The notes beneath the pieces were generated by a model that did no database searches, had not been told where the DNA came from, and worked only from the letters and a program-made list of their open reading frames with translations. A program made the translations under genes and the position numbers. Shown here piece after piece: positions 1-11,364 of a stretch of 64,000 nucleotides of DNA; position 1 is the first letter of the stretch; the number at the start of each line of letters is the position of its first letter. Origin of the DNA: Dermatemys mawii (lineage: Eukaryota > Chordata > Testudines > Dermatemydidae); NCBI GenBank assembly GCA_007922305.1, contig ML677333.1, positions 11,599,733 to 11,663,732 on the forward strand, in the 5' to 3' direction.

Positions 1-59
1 TAAGTGGAGCTCTGGCAGCGGTCCAATATATTGAGACAGTACTGTGCAGTGTAGCCTGC

Positions 60-1015
60 ATGTGATACTTCACATTCACATTGGACTGAAATCTGTATGA
101 AAAGGAGACAGTGTATTGGATTTACTGAACGTAGGCTTATTAGCCTGTAATTGCCAGGGTCACTTCTGGAGCCTTTCTAAAAAAATTGGCTATTCTCGAG
201 TCATCTGGTATGGAAGCTGATTTAAGTGATAGGTTATATCCTGCAGTCAGTGGCTCTGCAGTTTCACATATGAGTTCCTGCAGAACTCTTGGGTAGATAC
301 CACCTGGTCCTGGTGACTTTTACCGTTTAATTTATCAATTTGTACTAAACCTTCTCTACTGGCACCTCAGTCTGGAAGAGTTCCTCAGATTTTTCACCTA
401 AAAAGACTGGCTCGGGTGTGGGAATTTTCCTCACATTCTCGGCAATGAAGACTGATGCAAAGAATTAATGTAGCTTCTCTGCACTGGCCTTGAGCGCTAT
501 ACCAACTTGATCATCCAGTGGCCCCGCTGATTGTTTGGCAGGCTTCCTCCTTTCGATATACTTCAAAATATATATTTGCGGTTGGTAATTTTTGCTAATT
601 TTTGTTCTAATTCTTTTTTGGCCTGCCTAATTACACTCTAACACTGACTTGCCAGAGTTTATGCTCCTTTCTATTTTGCTCAGTAGGATTAGACTTCCAA
701 TTTCTAAAGGATGCCTTTTTACCTCTAACCGCTTCTTTTACTCTGTTTTTTTTTAGCCCTGGGGCATTTTGATGCTATTACTATTCTTTTTGATCTGGGG
801 TATACATGCAGCTTTTGCAGGCATTTCACTCTTGTGACTGGACCTTTTAATTTCCCCTTAACTAGCTTCCTCATTTTTGTGTTGTTGATTTTCTGAAGTT
901 AAGTGCTACTGTGATGAAATGCTTTGGTATTTCTCACCCCCAGGAAGATGTTATATTTAATTATATTATGGTCACTATTACTTCATTTTGGATCAGTTTG
1001 TGCTTGGCCCACAGC
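60..1015 (-). mobile_element. CR1-type LINE, ORF2 fragment (endonuclease end, linker, start of reverse transcriptase)
   Basis: Read on the minus strand, this is the middle of a CR1 non-LTR retrotransposon ORF2. At 447-464 it encodes FFASVF, a motif typical of the segment between endonuclease and reverse transcriptase. Downstream come acidic stretches resembling the PEPFFLG...SEEL region and then the start of the reverse transcriptase domain. Near 950-990 the minus strand matches the S-D-H-N-I-I motif that closes the endonuclease domain. Several stops and frameshifts interrupt it, so it is inactive. Neither element end is visible; the 3' limit near 60 is approximate. Confidence 0.8.
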
Positions 1016-2496
1016 TGAGTGTGAAGTGCAGTAAATGATAAAGACATAAAAAGCCTTCCCCCATTTGCACAGCCCAGGTACGGGTCAAGGACCACTGCAA
1101 TCCTTACACTCAAAAGGGCTTCCATGATAGGTGCATGGAAACGGCAAGGAAGAAGTGGTGCCCTGGTGTCTTCATATCCCTGACCTGAAGAGGGGTACTG
1201 TGCATGAGGAGAGAAAGTTGCCTGGCCTTCCCCTCAGGAAGGCTCAGTGCCTCCCCTCCCTCATGGAAAATGAGCACCACCCCATGCCTAACACAGGGCT
1301 ATGCCTTTAGGAACACATTTGAGCCTCTTTTTTCTCATTAGCCATTGATACCAGAAGTCATTCCTACTAGAAAAAAAGAGGCTGCAACGTTTCTTTTATC
1401 CCCTCAGGAAATCACCATTTTAACATATGCTGTTGTGACAGAGCTGAGATTGTTAGTGAGTGCAGCCAACCTTGAGGGATGACCTCAGATATTTGCTCTG
1501 GAAATAGGAATGCCAGCTCCAGGGGCACTGTTTTTCCTAACTTGCATGACTGACAAGGTACAGCAGGGCATTTGGCATCAAGCCAAACAGGCGTGTGGCT
1601 GCTTATTGCAATGGTGGGAGGATGTTGTGTGGCAAGAACCTGGATTGCCTTGAGAGCCTCAAGGAAAGGAGGATTGGAGTCTGATTGCACAACTCCTTCC
1701 TGTGAAAGGGAGGATGATCCATGTAAACTTACTGAAAGAGTGAGTTGCGAGCGGCACCCTTCTTTTCTCTAAATGAGTGAGAAGCCTGCAAGCGGAGGCT
1801 CCATGTCTGTGATTTTATTCATGCTGCTATGCATAGATCAGCTATTGGTAAGGACTAGTAGCTAGTCCTAGACTAGAAATGCAGCTAGTCAGAAACTTTT
1901 CCATCAAACCTGAAATACCTTGGTTTGACAAATTTTCAGGGAATCAAAGGCAGGGTTCTGATACCTATCAGACAGGATTATATGGGAAACCTTCTAGTTT
2001 ACTGGGAGGATGCTAGAGAGCTTGAGTCTTCTAGATCCTCTGGTTCTGAGGCAGCCCTGTCATGCAGACTGTCCCCATTCCCCGAAGCCAGGTCTTCCAG
2101 GGTCTATGGGTCTGGCATAGGCAGCCACGTATTGGCGCTTCCAAAACAAAATTTTGCGGGGGATTTCCAGTCCACAGGAAATTTCAAAATATTACAAAGT
2201 GTCTTACTGCACTTGCCACATTGGACAAAAATTCAGCTTCAGAGGCAAGTGCAAAGTGCAACAGGACAGCCTGAGCAACACACTTCTTCCCATTTTAACT
2301 CTGCTCTGTGACACTCACACCAGATAAACAGATTCAAAAGAAGCTGGCTTTCAGACAGGAGACTTCCTTTGTCTGAACTCAGATGGTATATATAGATACA
2401 AAACCCTGAATGAGTCTATGCTATCTGGCCATTTACCTCAGACTATGATGTCCAGTCTTATCTCTGATATATAAGGGTAAAGGTCCTGAAAGGTAC
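1016..2496. other. No recognised feature
   Basis: About 1.5 kb of unassigned sequence between the CR1 fragment and the solo LTR. Overlapping open frames of up to 128 codons occur near 1925-2311, but they share no recognisable domain and look like chance. Confidence 0.5.
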
Positions 2497-2894
2497 TGTG
2501 ACAGGTTCAGTCACAGAGACACCCTTGGGACTGTCGCCTGACATGCTGGAATTACCTCTGAATCAGTTTTCCCTGCCTGCTTTGGGATCCCAGAACCCTG
2601 CCTTGTTGAGCCAGACACGCTAGCCTGCTGCAGGACAGACCCAGGTCTGGTCCATGCTCCCAAAGCTGCAGACTAACCAAAAACTGCTCAGCGAGTCACC
2701 TATCTCCAGCACCCAAACACCCAGTTCCCAATGGGATCCAAACCCCAAATAAATCCATTTTACTCTATATAAAGCTTATATGGGGTAAAATAAAATTGTT
2801 CACCCTCTGTAACACCGATAGAGAGATATGCACAGCTATTTGCTCCCCCCGGTATTAATCACTTACTCTGGGTTCATTAATAAACAAAAATGAT

Positions 2895-2900
2895 TTTATT
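2895..2900 (-). terminator. Polyadenylation signal of the antisense LTR
   Basis: AATAAA on the minus strand, about 300 bp downstream of the TATA box, followed by a T-rich stretch. It fits the R-region signal of an LTR. Confidence 0.55.
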
Positions 2901-3190
2901 AAGTATAAAAATTAGGATTTAAGTGGTTTAAAGTAATAACAGACAGAACAAAGTAAGTTACCAAGTAAAATAAAACAAAGCATGCAAGTCTAACCCTAAT
3001 ACATTAAGAAATTCTTTTCAGGTACATTTCACCGTTAGAGGTGTTCCAATAAGCTTTTTTCACATACTAGACTCCTTCCTAGTCTGAGTCCAGTCCTTTC
3101 CCTGGTACAGTCCTTGTTAGTTACAGCAGGCATCTTAGGTGAAAAGCCAGGGATTTCTCATGACTGGGCTCTGCTTGTTCTGCTCCACCC

Positions 3191-3200
3191 CCTTTTATAG
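3191..3200 (-). promoter_or_regulatory. TATA box of the antisense LTR
   Basis: The minus strand reads CTATAAAAGG, a strong TATA element, followed by a GC-richer stretch. It would start transcription toward lower coordinates within the LTR. Confidence 0.6.
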
Positions 3201-3884
3201 CTTTGGCCCCAGGTGGGAACCCTTCATCTCTCTGGATCTCAGCCCTCCTCCTTCTAAATGGAAAAGCAACACATTTATCATGGATTCTGGTATCCTGTGA
3301 CATGGTCACATGTCCTGTGAGACCTCATTCTTCATTCTTCCAGGGCTGGTCCACAGGTACCTAAGGAGGTTTGCAAGTAAACAGCCATTTACAAACAATT
3401 GTTCTAGTCAATAGGAGCCATCAAGATTCCAAACCACCATTAACGGCCCACACTTTGCATAATTACAATAAGACTTCAGAGTTATACTTCTTATTTCTAG
3501 TTTCAGATACAAGAAGGATACATATGTACAAAGAGGAAGAATACACTCAGTAAATTATCAGCTTTGTTAATGATACCTTACAAGAGACCTTTCGCATAAA
3601 GCATATTCCAGTTATATCACATTTACACTCATAAGCATATTTCCATAAAACATAGGGAGTGCAATGTCACAGGTGCCTTGTACAAACACATTTCCTTTAC
3701 TTAATACAAGTATTAAAACACTCTGAGTAGTACTATCTACTATGCCTGAATATTTTCTTCATAATAGTTAAGGAAAGACACTCAATGCAGGTATGAAACA
3801 GAAAGGTTCAGATAATATCACAAGATTGTTTTATGTTATACATTCGGTTAGATCAAACTGCACACTCCAGAAACGATATTATGT

Positions 3885-4449
3885 CTAGACAACAAAGAAG
3901 CCTTTGATTATGTGGAAACAAACTCTCTTTTCTTCATATTTTATATTAAGGACTTGACCAATCTGGAGGATCTCCAAAAGTCAAATGCAACAAGCATCAA
4001 GGTCATGCCGATAAAAACCCAACTACGCCAGGTTGGACACGTCATTAGGATGCCTGAACATTGACTCCCCAGAAAAATTTTCTAAGGAGAATTGGCACAG
4101 GGACATCAGAATCAAGGTTGCCCTAGAAAGTGCTACAAGAATAGCATCAAGAACAGCATACACTTTGGTCAATAAAACCAGATGATCTCAAGAAGTCTGC
4201 TTCAAATAGATCAGCCTGGCGACACACACAGCATTCAGAGCTTTAGAAGCCTTTGAAGAGGACAGAAATAATTGATTGTCTGCAAGAGAAACTCGTCATA
4301 CCACTGCTATAGCTACCAAGATGCTCACCAAAAACTTTGCCTGCCCAGTCTGCTCACAAGCAGGCACGTCGTCCTTTGGACTTCAGAGTCACTCCAGAAT
4401 CCACAAAAAGAGAAAGCATGAAAATGTCATCATTGAACCGATGGACTAG
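3885..4449 (+). pseudogene. Remnant of a non-LTR retrotransposon ORF (RT motif joined to C-terminal zinc finger)
   Basis: The frame 3885-4064 stays open for 59 codons without an ATG. It opens with LDNKEAFDYVE, resembling the reverse-transcriptase motif A region (D..KAFD.V), and then runs straight into QLRQVGHVIRMPEH, a motif known from the C-terminal part of several non-LTR retrotransposon proteins. Several hundred codons of RT between them are missing, so an internal deletion joined the two. After a stop, LPRKIF and GELAQG continue in a second frame. At 4321-4449 an open frame carries a complete C-x2-C-x12-H-x3-H finger with C8, C11, H24 and H28, matching the zinc finger that ends such proteins. 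The clade is uncertain and it is not CR1. Stops and frameshifts make it dead. Confidence 0.65.
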
Positions 4450-4999
4450 GCGACATTATGGACTATGGTCCTAAATTTTATACCTAGATAAAATGATGTT
4501 CTCCACTCCCAGATCAGAATTCTTATACATAGAATAGCCTAAGCGTTTTTCTATAAAATCCCATCCTCCCCACAAGATGTGCTTTGCTGCTGTATTCTTG
4601 GAACAGATCATTCAGTCTGGCAGGGGAAATAACTGGTATCAGACTGAGAGACCAACCAATGAGATATTGTGCTATACACAAAGAGCTCTGTATTAGAGCT
4701 TTTGCTCCAGCATTATGCAAGTGGTTCTGTAAAGTACCTGATAGTTTTATAATGGAAAAGCCTACTGACATAAGCTACTGATCCAGCATACTGATACTTT
4801 ACTACCCTTTAATTAAATACACAGAATTTGAGGCATAGGCAGCGAAACCATCTTTACATATTTTACCACATTGATTTCAAATGCAAGACTTACTCAGTTA
4901 AACTCTCTTTATAACATTTATCTTTTCAATTAATATTCGTAAATGTTAATTTCTTGTTAGACTTACAGCTTCTTTTTAATCACAATTGTGTAATACAGC
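4450..4999. other. No recognised feature
   Basis: Unassigned AT-rich sequence. Two opposed frames of 65 and 82 codons at 4523-4781 have no recognisable domain. Confidence 0.5.
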
Positions 5000-5098
5000 A
5001 TGGTTTTTCTGTTCTGTCTTTGTACAGTGGCTAACACAATGGGGTCTTGGTCCACATCGGGGGCTCCTCAGTTTTACAATAATAAAATAAATAAGTAA
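5000..5098 (+). repeat. Old interspersed repeat tail (GTACAGTGGCTAACACAATGGGG type)
   Basis: This resembles the widespread amniote repeat tail with a GTACAGCGCCTAGCACAATGGGG-like core, ending here in an A/T-rich run of AATAAA units. A second copy lies in reverse orientation at 14735-14845. I do not recall its formal family name. Confidence 0.5.
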
Positions 5099-5507
5099 AA
5101 ATCAATCAGTCAATAATGGCCTCTCATCATGGGCTTTGGAAAAGGAAGTCAACAAGAGAAGCAAACAGAAACTCAGATACAATGCCAGGAGGTGATCCTC
5201 TACAATTTTTCTCACTGCTCTCTTGCTTCATCTAAATTCCTGACATTGTAAATCTGCTGATTTTTGGCTTGAGTTATATATGTTATCAATCTCTCTTGCT
5301 ATGTGTTATGCCTATAATATGGTGTTGCTTCTGCAAGTCTGTCAAAAACAGACCAGGGTGTGTTCTGGAAGCACACAGAGAAATTATCACCCAAAACAAC
5401 ACATCTGATTTTAAATCCTTAATTGCCACCTTGAAGAGATCTTTGGTTTCAGTTAGTTCCCCAGCAAAAATCAGAATGAGATTTCCTGTTAGGCAGAACA
5501 GATTTTT

Positions 5508-5526
5508 TTAAAAAAAAAAAAAAATA
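5508..5526 (+). repeat. Poly(A) run
   Basis: A run of about 16 consecutive A residues, interrupted near its end. There is no clear retroposon immediately upstream. Confidence 0.7.
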
Positions 5527-5549
5527 AACATGTAGATTAATCTAGGACT

Positions 5550-5690
5550 CGATCCTGCAAATTGCTGGACATTCCAGTCCCAATGCAGCAAAAACTTAAG
5601 CATGTGCTTAATTCTAAGCATGTGTTCAGTCCCATTGAGGTGGGCTAATTTACACACTTAATAATTTGTTGGATTACAGCCAGAGTGTTC
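5550..5690. repeat. Old foldback MITE-like repeat (GATCCTGCAA type)
   Basis: It holds the units GATCCTGCAA, AAGCATGTGCTTAA and CAGTCCCATTGA, which recur in related blocks at 32620-32766, 39000-39128 and 41930-42050. The family is commonly palindromic, with ends near GATCCTGCAAAG. This copy is decayed. Confidence 0.45.
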
Positions 5691-8169
5691 AGCACCTTTC
5701 AGGATTACACAATTATTTACTTAAATCAGCTAGTAACTAAAATATATCTTAATGAATGAAATTACTTTCAGGAATATTCAGATGCAATTCAGATGGATCA
5801 AGATGTGACCCTGGCAAACAACACTGGAATGGTGGCAAGCTGTCCCCAGAGGGTCTCTCTTCCGCAACCCCGCCCCAATTCTACTTTGGATGAATCATGC
5901 AAAATGTAGTTGAAACTCCTACTTATCTGAACATGCAAGAATGGAAATATTTGAGAGGCATTTTGAGTAATTTAGGTGGTTTTCTTGTTTGGGAAACTAT
6001 TCCCTTTGTCTCTATATGAATAGAAAAGCCAGTTGAATTTGCCTCTGGCTGTATGAGATAACCAACAGAAAGCACATTCATTCTCCCATTCGTACCTTTT
6101 TTATGGGACACAGAAAGAAAAAGAATTTCATGAGCTCTTATTTAATAGAGTATAGGCACTTTAACCTTTTGCGGTTAAAAAATACACGGATCGTTATTCA
6201 GACATAGTTTTTGCTTATGGAACTTAGCTAGCTTTTTGCTTTTCTTCCACCCATTTCCAACGTTACTTCTTGCTTCTGGCTGGCAACAAAAATATACTGG
6301 GCTAAGAGCTGCTCCATGCAGAGAGGATGGTATAACCACCCCCAACAGGTGCACAAGCAGACTGTGAAAGTCCCTGACCTGAATCCCTGCCTCTTTTTTG
6401 ATGGCGATAAAAAAGTCTGCTCATAAGGGTGACTGGAGGAGGGATGGGTGTATTCTCATGAGCAAATGAAGAATCTGGGAGTTAAAAGAAGCCAGAATAC
6501 TATATTTCTTTCTTTAAATCTGTCTTGATAGCTTGATGAGAAGTGCAATTTCCAGCTTGTAACCAGACAGACGGGACATGTAGCAAGACTTTGCCCAGCA
6601 AATGTTGTGAACATCAAGCTGATGTCTTTCCAAAGGACAAATCATGCCAAGATCACATCAGCCTTTGCGACAGCATTTGGGGGCTCTATTTTTATTCTAT
6701 CAACAATACCCATTGAAAAAGCTGGAATGGAACTGGTGACATAATCAATGACAAAGGCTGAGAATTGCTTTCATGCAGCTCTAAGCAGTTTTAATAGCAA
6801 AATGATGTATTATATTTATAAGCAACAGCTGCCACAGTACCGCCACAATTTTACCACTAAATGATGCTGGCTCTGTCATTTATTAACGCTGGGCTCATAC
6901 ATCTGAACTGACTTTTGTAGTCTGAAGGTAAACAGAAAATAGGTAATTACTATAGACATCTGCATGTGTTTTCCCAAGATGAGGATAAAAGCTTTTGTCA
7001 AACTGAAATATATTTATTATTATATGTACTTAGCTCCCATTACATAACAGAAGAGAAAATTTACAGAAAGAGAAGAAAATGCAGATCAGCTGCAATACCA
7101 CTTGTCATTTGCTCATTGATTTCTTATAGAAAACCCTATCCATAATATAGATGTTCAGCCCAAATAAATGTATTTATATCATTACATTATAAACAGATAG
7201 CTACCATTATAGATGTACATAGACAGATATGAATATCCCAAAAAAACAAACAAGGAGTTGAAAAGTAGCAGCTCTATAGACCTCCATTTTCAAGCAAACA
7301 GCTGGATAGAACTTGAATGTATATTCACAAAGATGATTGTGCAGTCAAATCTGGATGGAATGTTACACAAAAAGATCAATACAAATATAGGTTTTCAAAA
7401 ATATTACAAAAAGATCAAGACTTTCAAAATTTTAATGGAAACTTTAAAACAGAAAAATATCAGACTGACTGCTGAAAAAATGATTTCTTTCAATTTCTAT
7501 TTTTCAGTTTGTTTTCCACCTCTCTCTGTAAAAACTTTAGACTGGACAGTTTAGTGATATGAGCCCTTATGCTACATTGACTTCAGGCTCTTCACATGCT
7601 TAACATTAAGCAAGTGCATAAGTCTTTTGCAGAACAGCAGTAAAATTATATTTTTCCAAAATTAATTCATTTCAAAACTGGATTTTTTTCTATTTCTAAA
7701 TACAATGTTCCATTTTTTTTCCAGTTCAAAAATGGGAAAACTCCATTTTGAAAAAGCGTTTTCCAAAAAATGTGAAGACAGGGACACTGGACTGTTACAA
7801 AACATAATGGAACAGGCTTCTTTAAAATTTACTGAAATATCTATGGATTTTTTTTTCTGCAGTATTTTTGACCAGCTTTAGCTGAGGTATTCACCGAGCC
7901 TCACTTACGTATGCCCTTTTGGAAATGCTATTAAATCAAATAAAAATAATAGGGGAAAATGAACTGTTCATATAAGAAACAAATACAAAGGTTGTACCCA
8001 CTGTTTTCTCACACAGTGGTTAGAAGAATAAACTTGCAAACGCAGTATTGGGAAAGCATTGTGAAAAAAAGAAGAAAAAAGTAGTTAGCTGTTAACGCAG
8101 GTGGCTAGAAAAATCTCTCAGGATATTCCTGCAGCCCTCATCACTATACTATCTAAGCAACTCATGCTC
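5691..8169. other. Repeat-poor AT-rich stretch; possible conserved non-coding block near 6530-6905
   Basis: No gene or clear repeat. The 113-codon frame at 7213-7554 is low-complexity and lysine-rich with no domain. The part from about 6530 to 6905 is more balanced in composition and lacks transposon landmarks; see findings. Confidence 0.4.
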
Positions 8170-8300
8170 TTTAATGTATGTATCCTGGCAACACCCTGTG
8201 AGGTAAGTAAGTGCTATTATTTCCAGAGAGCACAGAGGGACTCACACAAGAAGTCTGTGGCAGAATAGGGACTAGAATGTGAATCTCCCAAATGAGTACC
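8170..8300 (-). repeat. MIR-type SINE fragment, antisense
   Basis: The order CCTGTGAGGTAAGTAAGTGC, ATTATTTCCAGAGAGCACAG, GACTCACAC and a GTGGCAGAATAGGGA stretch follows the reverse complement of the MIR central and 3' regions. It is heavily diverged. Confidence 0.5.
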
Positions 8301-8499
8301 TTAGACTAGACTTCCCTTCCCCTCCAAATACCCTGCTAGTTGGCAGAGTTAAAGTAACCCAAAGTTAAGGAAGAAATACTGGTTAAAAAGAGGTCACCTC
8401 AGGTTGCTGTTCTTTCCACACTTTTAGTACAGCTCTCTCATCATATCAGTGGAGGGCTCTACTCTCTTTTCTTGCAGGCAATAACATTAACCAAGGAAG

Positions 8500-9514
8500 A
8501 GTAGCATAAGAGGCCTGATAATTAACTTAACTCAAGCCAGAGTCAAGACCTTTTAGAGGAAGTGAGCTGAATCTTACCCAGTTTGAAATGAAGACAGCAT
8601 CAGACCAGACACCCCATGGGAAAACAGGGGGCCTGAGCCCCAAAGAATAAGCAATTAAATCAACTGATTGTACAGAATATGACTGTGCTATAAAAGTAAG
8701 GAATTATAAATACTCACTGATATTAGGCTTTAAAGTTTGTGGTCAAACAAAAGGAAGAAATGGGTTCTCCCCCAGACAAGAGGGACGGCAGCTATCTACC
8801 TGTCTCCAATGTAAATTAAGCATTACAGAATCAAAAAAATGGAGGATCCATTTATATATAAATCAGCAGAGGGATAAGAAGTCAACAGGAAGGGAAGAAC
8901 AGCAGGAGTTCATCCTGCCTCTTGGGCCAAAACAATGAGCTGAAGCAAAAAACTACTTGGCTATCAGGAATGAAGGCGAGCAGCACCCCATGAGTGCACA
9001 AAAAGTGGATCCTTTTGCCCTGAAAACCAAGAGTAGCTGGAACTGACTATAGGGGAGAAACCTGCTTAGAAAATGGTTGTAACTTGCTGAAATGGAGTTT
9101 GTCATTAGAAAGTATGTTTCGTTTTGTTTTACTTGTAACCATATCTTGGTCTCTTCCATTGTTTCTTATTATCTTTTAATTATCTGCTCTTTGCAAATAA
9201 ACTTATTCTTGTTTTCTTACAAAACCATCTCAGAGCTTAAGGGTGAAGTCCTCAGCTAAATTACCAGGCTGGGTGTGTGCTCTCTCTCTTTGGAGACAGC
9301 AAACAACCATTTCTGTGTGTATCCAATGATAGGGACTGAACTCTCCAGGGGAGACAGTTTTGAGGAGACCCAGGACTGGAAGGGCTCTTAGTGTCACCCT
9401 GCAAGGAATAACCAGGCTGGCGGAAGCCAGGGTAAAGCCATTGTGCTGTGATCAGGCTACAGTGTTCAGGGCTTCGAGCCAAGGCTGCACAGAATAGAAG
9501 TACCCAGGATTACA
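8500..9514 (+). mobile_element. LTR-type sequence of an endogenous retrovirus-like element
   Basis: A TATATATAA box near 8853-8861 is followed by an AATAAA signal at 9196-9201 and then a GT-rich and U5-like tract ending around GGATTACA at 9514. The upstream portion (8515-8590) resembles 10984-11063, which argues for a dispersed LTR family. The 5' boundary and target duplication were not found. No coding retroviral sequence adjoins it. Confidence 0.5.
9196..9201 (+). terminator. Polyadenylation signal inside LTR-type sequence
   Basis: AATAAA followed by CTTATTCTTG and a T-rich tract, consistent with an LTR R-region signal about 340 bp after the TATA-like box. Confidence 0.45.
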
Positions 9515-9559
9515 GGTGTTGCCTTTTTTGTTGGTGTTTAGAATTTAGTACTAAACTGC

Positions 9560-10400
9560 CATGGGTTCCGGGTTTTATTGTTACAGTTTGAAGCGGAGCG
9601 TGAAAATCACCCCCAGTGTTTTTCTCACAAAGTCCAATGACAGTGATCACAATCCCAAGTACAAAGTCTCATCTGTATTACAGATTTTACTAAGGCAATG
9701 AGTAAAGTTACAATTAACCATGCATATATAAATACAACAAAACCTAGGCAATGACTAAGATTGTAGTCATGCTCATATCCTGAAAGATATTTTAGCCTCC
9801 ATGGATCTCGCAACAGACAGTCATCAAAACAGGGATGGTTCCTGGTAGGTCTTCCCACTTTTACCCAACCAGGAAACCTCTTTTATATTGTTATGACCAC
9901 ACGCACCACCTTAGCATATGCATGAGTTTCAACACTCTTTTGATTATCTGTAGTTCCACACACATAAATATTGGGGTCACACTCTGCCTTCAGGATAGGA
10001 CATTCCATGATGTTATAATCAGGTGTCTCCTGATCTTGGGCAATACATTGCAGTTTATTGCAGTCTAGTTTTTTGCAATATTACTATAAAAGATGTGCGA
10101 ATAGGTAATCTTGTGATTTTACTGGCATAGGATTATTCTTAGGTCACCCACTCGTTGCAAGTGTTCTCAAGCCTATGGTTAGTCTGACTAAGTGACAGGC
10201 CTTAGCCTGTAGGCCTTGCTTTCCAGCCATGCTTCACTTATATACCTAAGCAAAACTGTCACTTGCTGAGGCAAAGTGGGGGGACACAGTGGCTCACTCT
10301 TAAATACCTATCAATCTTTTACTTCTATAATCCTACAATTTAAATCTATTTATTATACATTGATTTTATGTGAAATTGCATGTGAATTGACCGTAACACC
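9560..10400. repeat. Probable retroelement fragment, unclassified
   Basis: A block without domain-bearing frames that looks like decayed LTR or retroelement sequence. Its right part holds one copy of a 47-bp direct repeat (10251-10297) whose partner is at 10705-10751. Orientation is uncertain. Confidence 0.3.
10251..10297 (+). repeat. 47-bp direct repeat, copy 1
   Basis: It begins CAAAACTGTCACTTGCTGAG and ends CAGTGGCTCAC. It matches 10705-10751 at 44 of 47 positions by eye. Confidence 0.85.
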
Positions 10401-10704
10401 ACATAACACAATGAGAAATCAATGATAAAAAGAACTAATTGGCTACACAGGGCAGGATGACAGACCCCTTACTATCTGGGTGACTGTGCATAGTATCACA
10501 TTGATATAATTAATCATGAACATTTCCATTAGTGTCACAAGGAGAGGGACTGGACACTGCCAACACACATCTCTGGGGAACTCGAATTGGGGTTCAGTGA
10601 TTGTTACCTGCATGGCAAGGTTTGGTCTGGCAGAGTCCTAAAGAGTTTGCTAGCAAGGCAGACAGGCTGATGTGGCAGGAAGCTGACACACAGCTGAGCA
10701 ACAG

Positions 10705-10751
10705 CAAAACTGTCACTTGCTGAGGCAAAGTAGGGTAACACAGTGGCTCAC
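10705..10751 (+). repeat. 47-bp direct repeat, copy 2
   Basis: Partner of 10251-10297, offset by 454 bp. The three differences cluster in the central G-rich part. Confidence 0.85.
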
Positions 10752-10833
10752 AATTCTGGGCACGCCAAGCAGGATGAAACAGAGGGCTAGCAGAGACTCA
10801 TGGGAAGGACGGAGTAGCAGATAATTCATAGGA

Positions 10834-10973
10834 CTATGGTTCTCAACTGATGGTCCATGGACCACTAGTAGTCCCTGGTGACTTTTAAAAAATAAATAAA
10901 AAAGGGAGGTGGTCCACGAAAAGTTTTTGATTGGCCTGGTAGTCCGTGAACTGAAACGAGTTAAGAACCACTG
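10834..10973. mobile_element. hAT-type MITE, 140 bp, with 8-bp target duplication
   Basis: The left end CTATGGTTCTCAACT and the right end AGTTAAGAACCACTG form 15-bp terminal inverted repeats, with three differences. Flanks TCATAGGA (10826-10833) and CCATAGGA (10974-10981) match at 7 of 8 positions. An 8-bp duplication and CAGTGGTTCT-type ends are hallmarks of hAT transposons. It has no coding capacity. Confidence 0.85.
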
Positions 10974-11267
10974 CCATAGGACGTCTGATAATTAAATTAA
11001 CTTGAGCAGGAATCAGAAGCCATTCTGAGAGAGTGACATGAATTTAATCCAGTCTGACCTGTAAAATAGCAAATTGTGTGTCCCAGCATCTCCACCTTTA
11101 CCCCATCGTCTTACCAAATTGTTCCACTGGTACGACCAATCCCCAAGTGATAGCAAGGCAGACGCACAACTTCCACCTCAGTACGTGCTGTCATCTAGAT
11201 TTAGACTCAGCCAGGAAGGAGAATTATATTGGAGATTTCAATTCCCTGAAAAAATTGAAAATACCTA

Positions 11268-11362
11268 GGGTGAAAAATCGGGACGGGGGTGGGGGTAATA
11301 GGAAACTCTATAAGACCCAAAAAATGGGACTGTTCCTACAAAATCAGGACATCTGGTCACCC
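11268..11362. mobile_element. TA-flanked MITE (Tc1/mariner-like), internally deleted copy
   Basis: It starts GGGTG and ends GGTCACCC, flanked by TA at 11266-11267 and 11363-11364. The interior (AAAAATCGGGACGGGGGTGG ... GGACATCTGG) matches the fuller copy at 48429-48548, but the left end has lost about 17 bp. TA duplication fits the Tc1/mariner group. Confidence 0.7.
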
Positions 11363-11364
11363 TA

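Larger units (their letters stand above)
2497..3671 (-). mobile_element. Solo LTR of an endogenous retrovirus-like element, antisense
   Basis: The block begins TGTGACA and ends TGTCACA, a perfect 7-bp terminal inverted repeat of the TG...CA kind found on LTRs. Flanks are GGTAC (2492-2496) and GGTGC (3672-3676), a likely 5-bp target duplication with one change. On the minus strand a TATA box (3191-3200) lies about 300 bp upstream of an AATAAA signal (2895-2900), the order expected for U3-R-U5. No gag, pol or env sequence adjoins it, so it is a solo LTR of 1175 bp. The exact family is not known to me. Confidence 0.75.
10560..11065 (+). mobile_element. LTR-type fragment interrupted by a hAT MITE
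   Basis: The segment 10984-11063 shares the order CTGATAATTAA..TTAACT, a CAG-rich middle, GAGAG..GTGA..TGAAT and CCAGT with 8515-8590, so it is probably a second copy of the same LTR family. The hAT MITE at 10834-10973 sits inside it. Confidence 0.4.

Noticed and set aside
4321..4449. Host C2H2 zinc-finger gene exon
   Set aside because: There is a single finger, and the upstream sequence encodes retrotransposon motifs, so it fits the end of a LINE protein better than a host gene.
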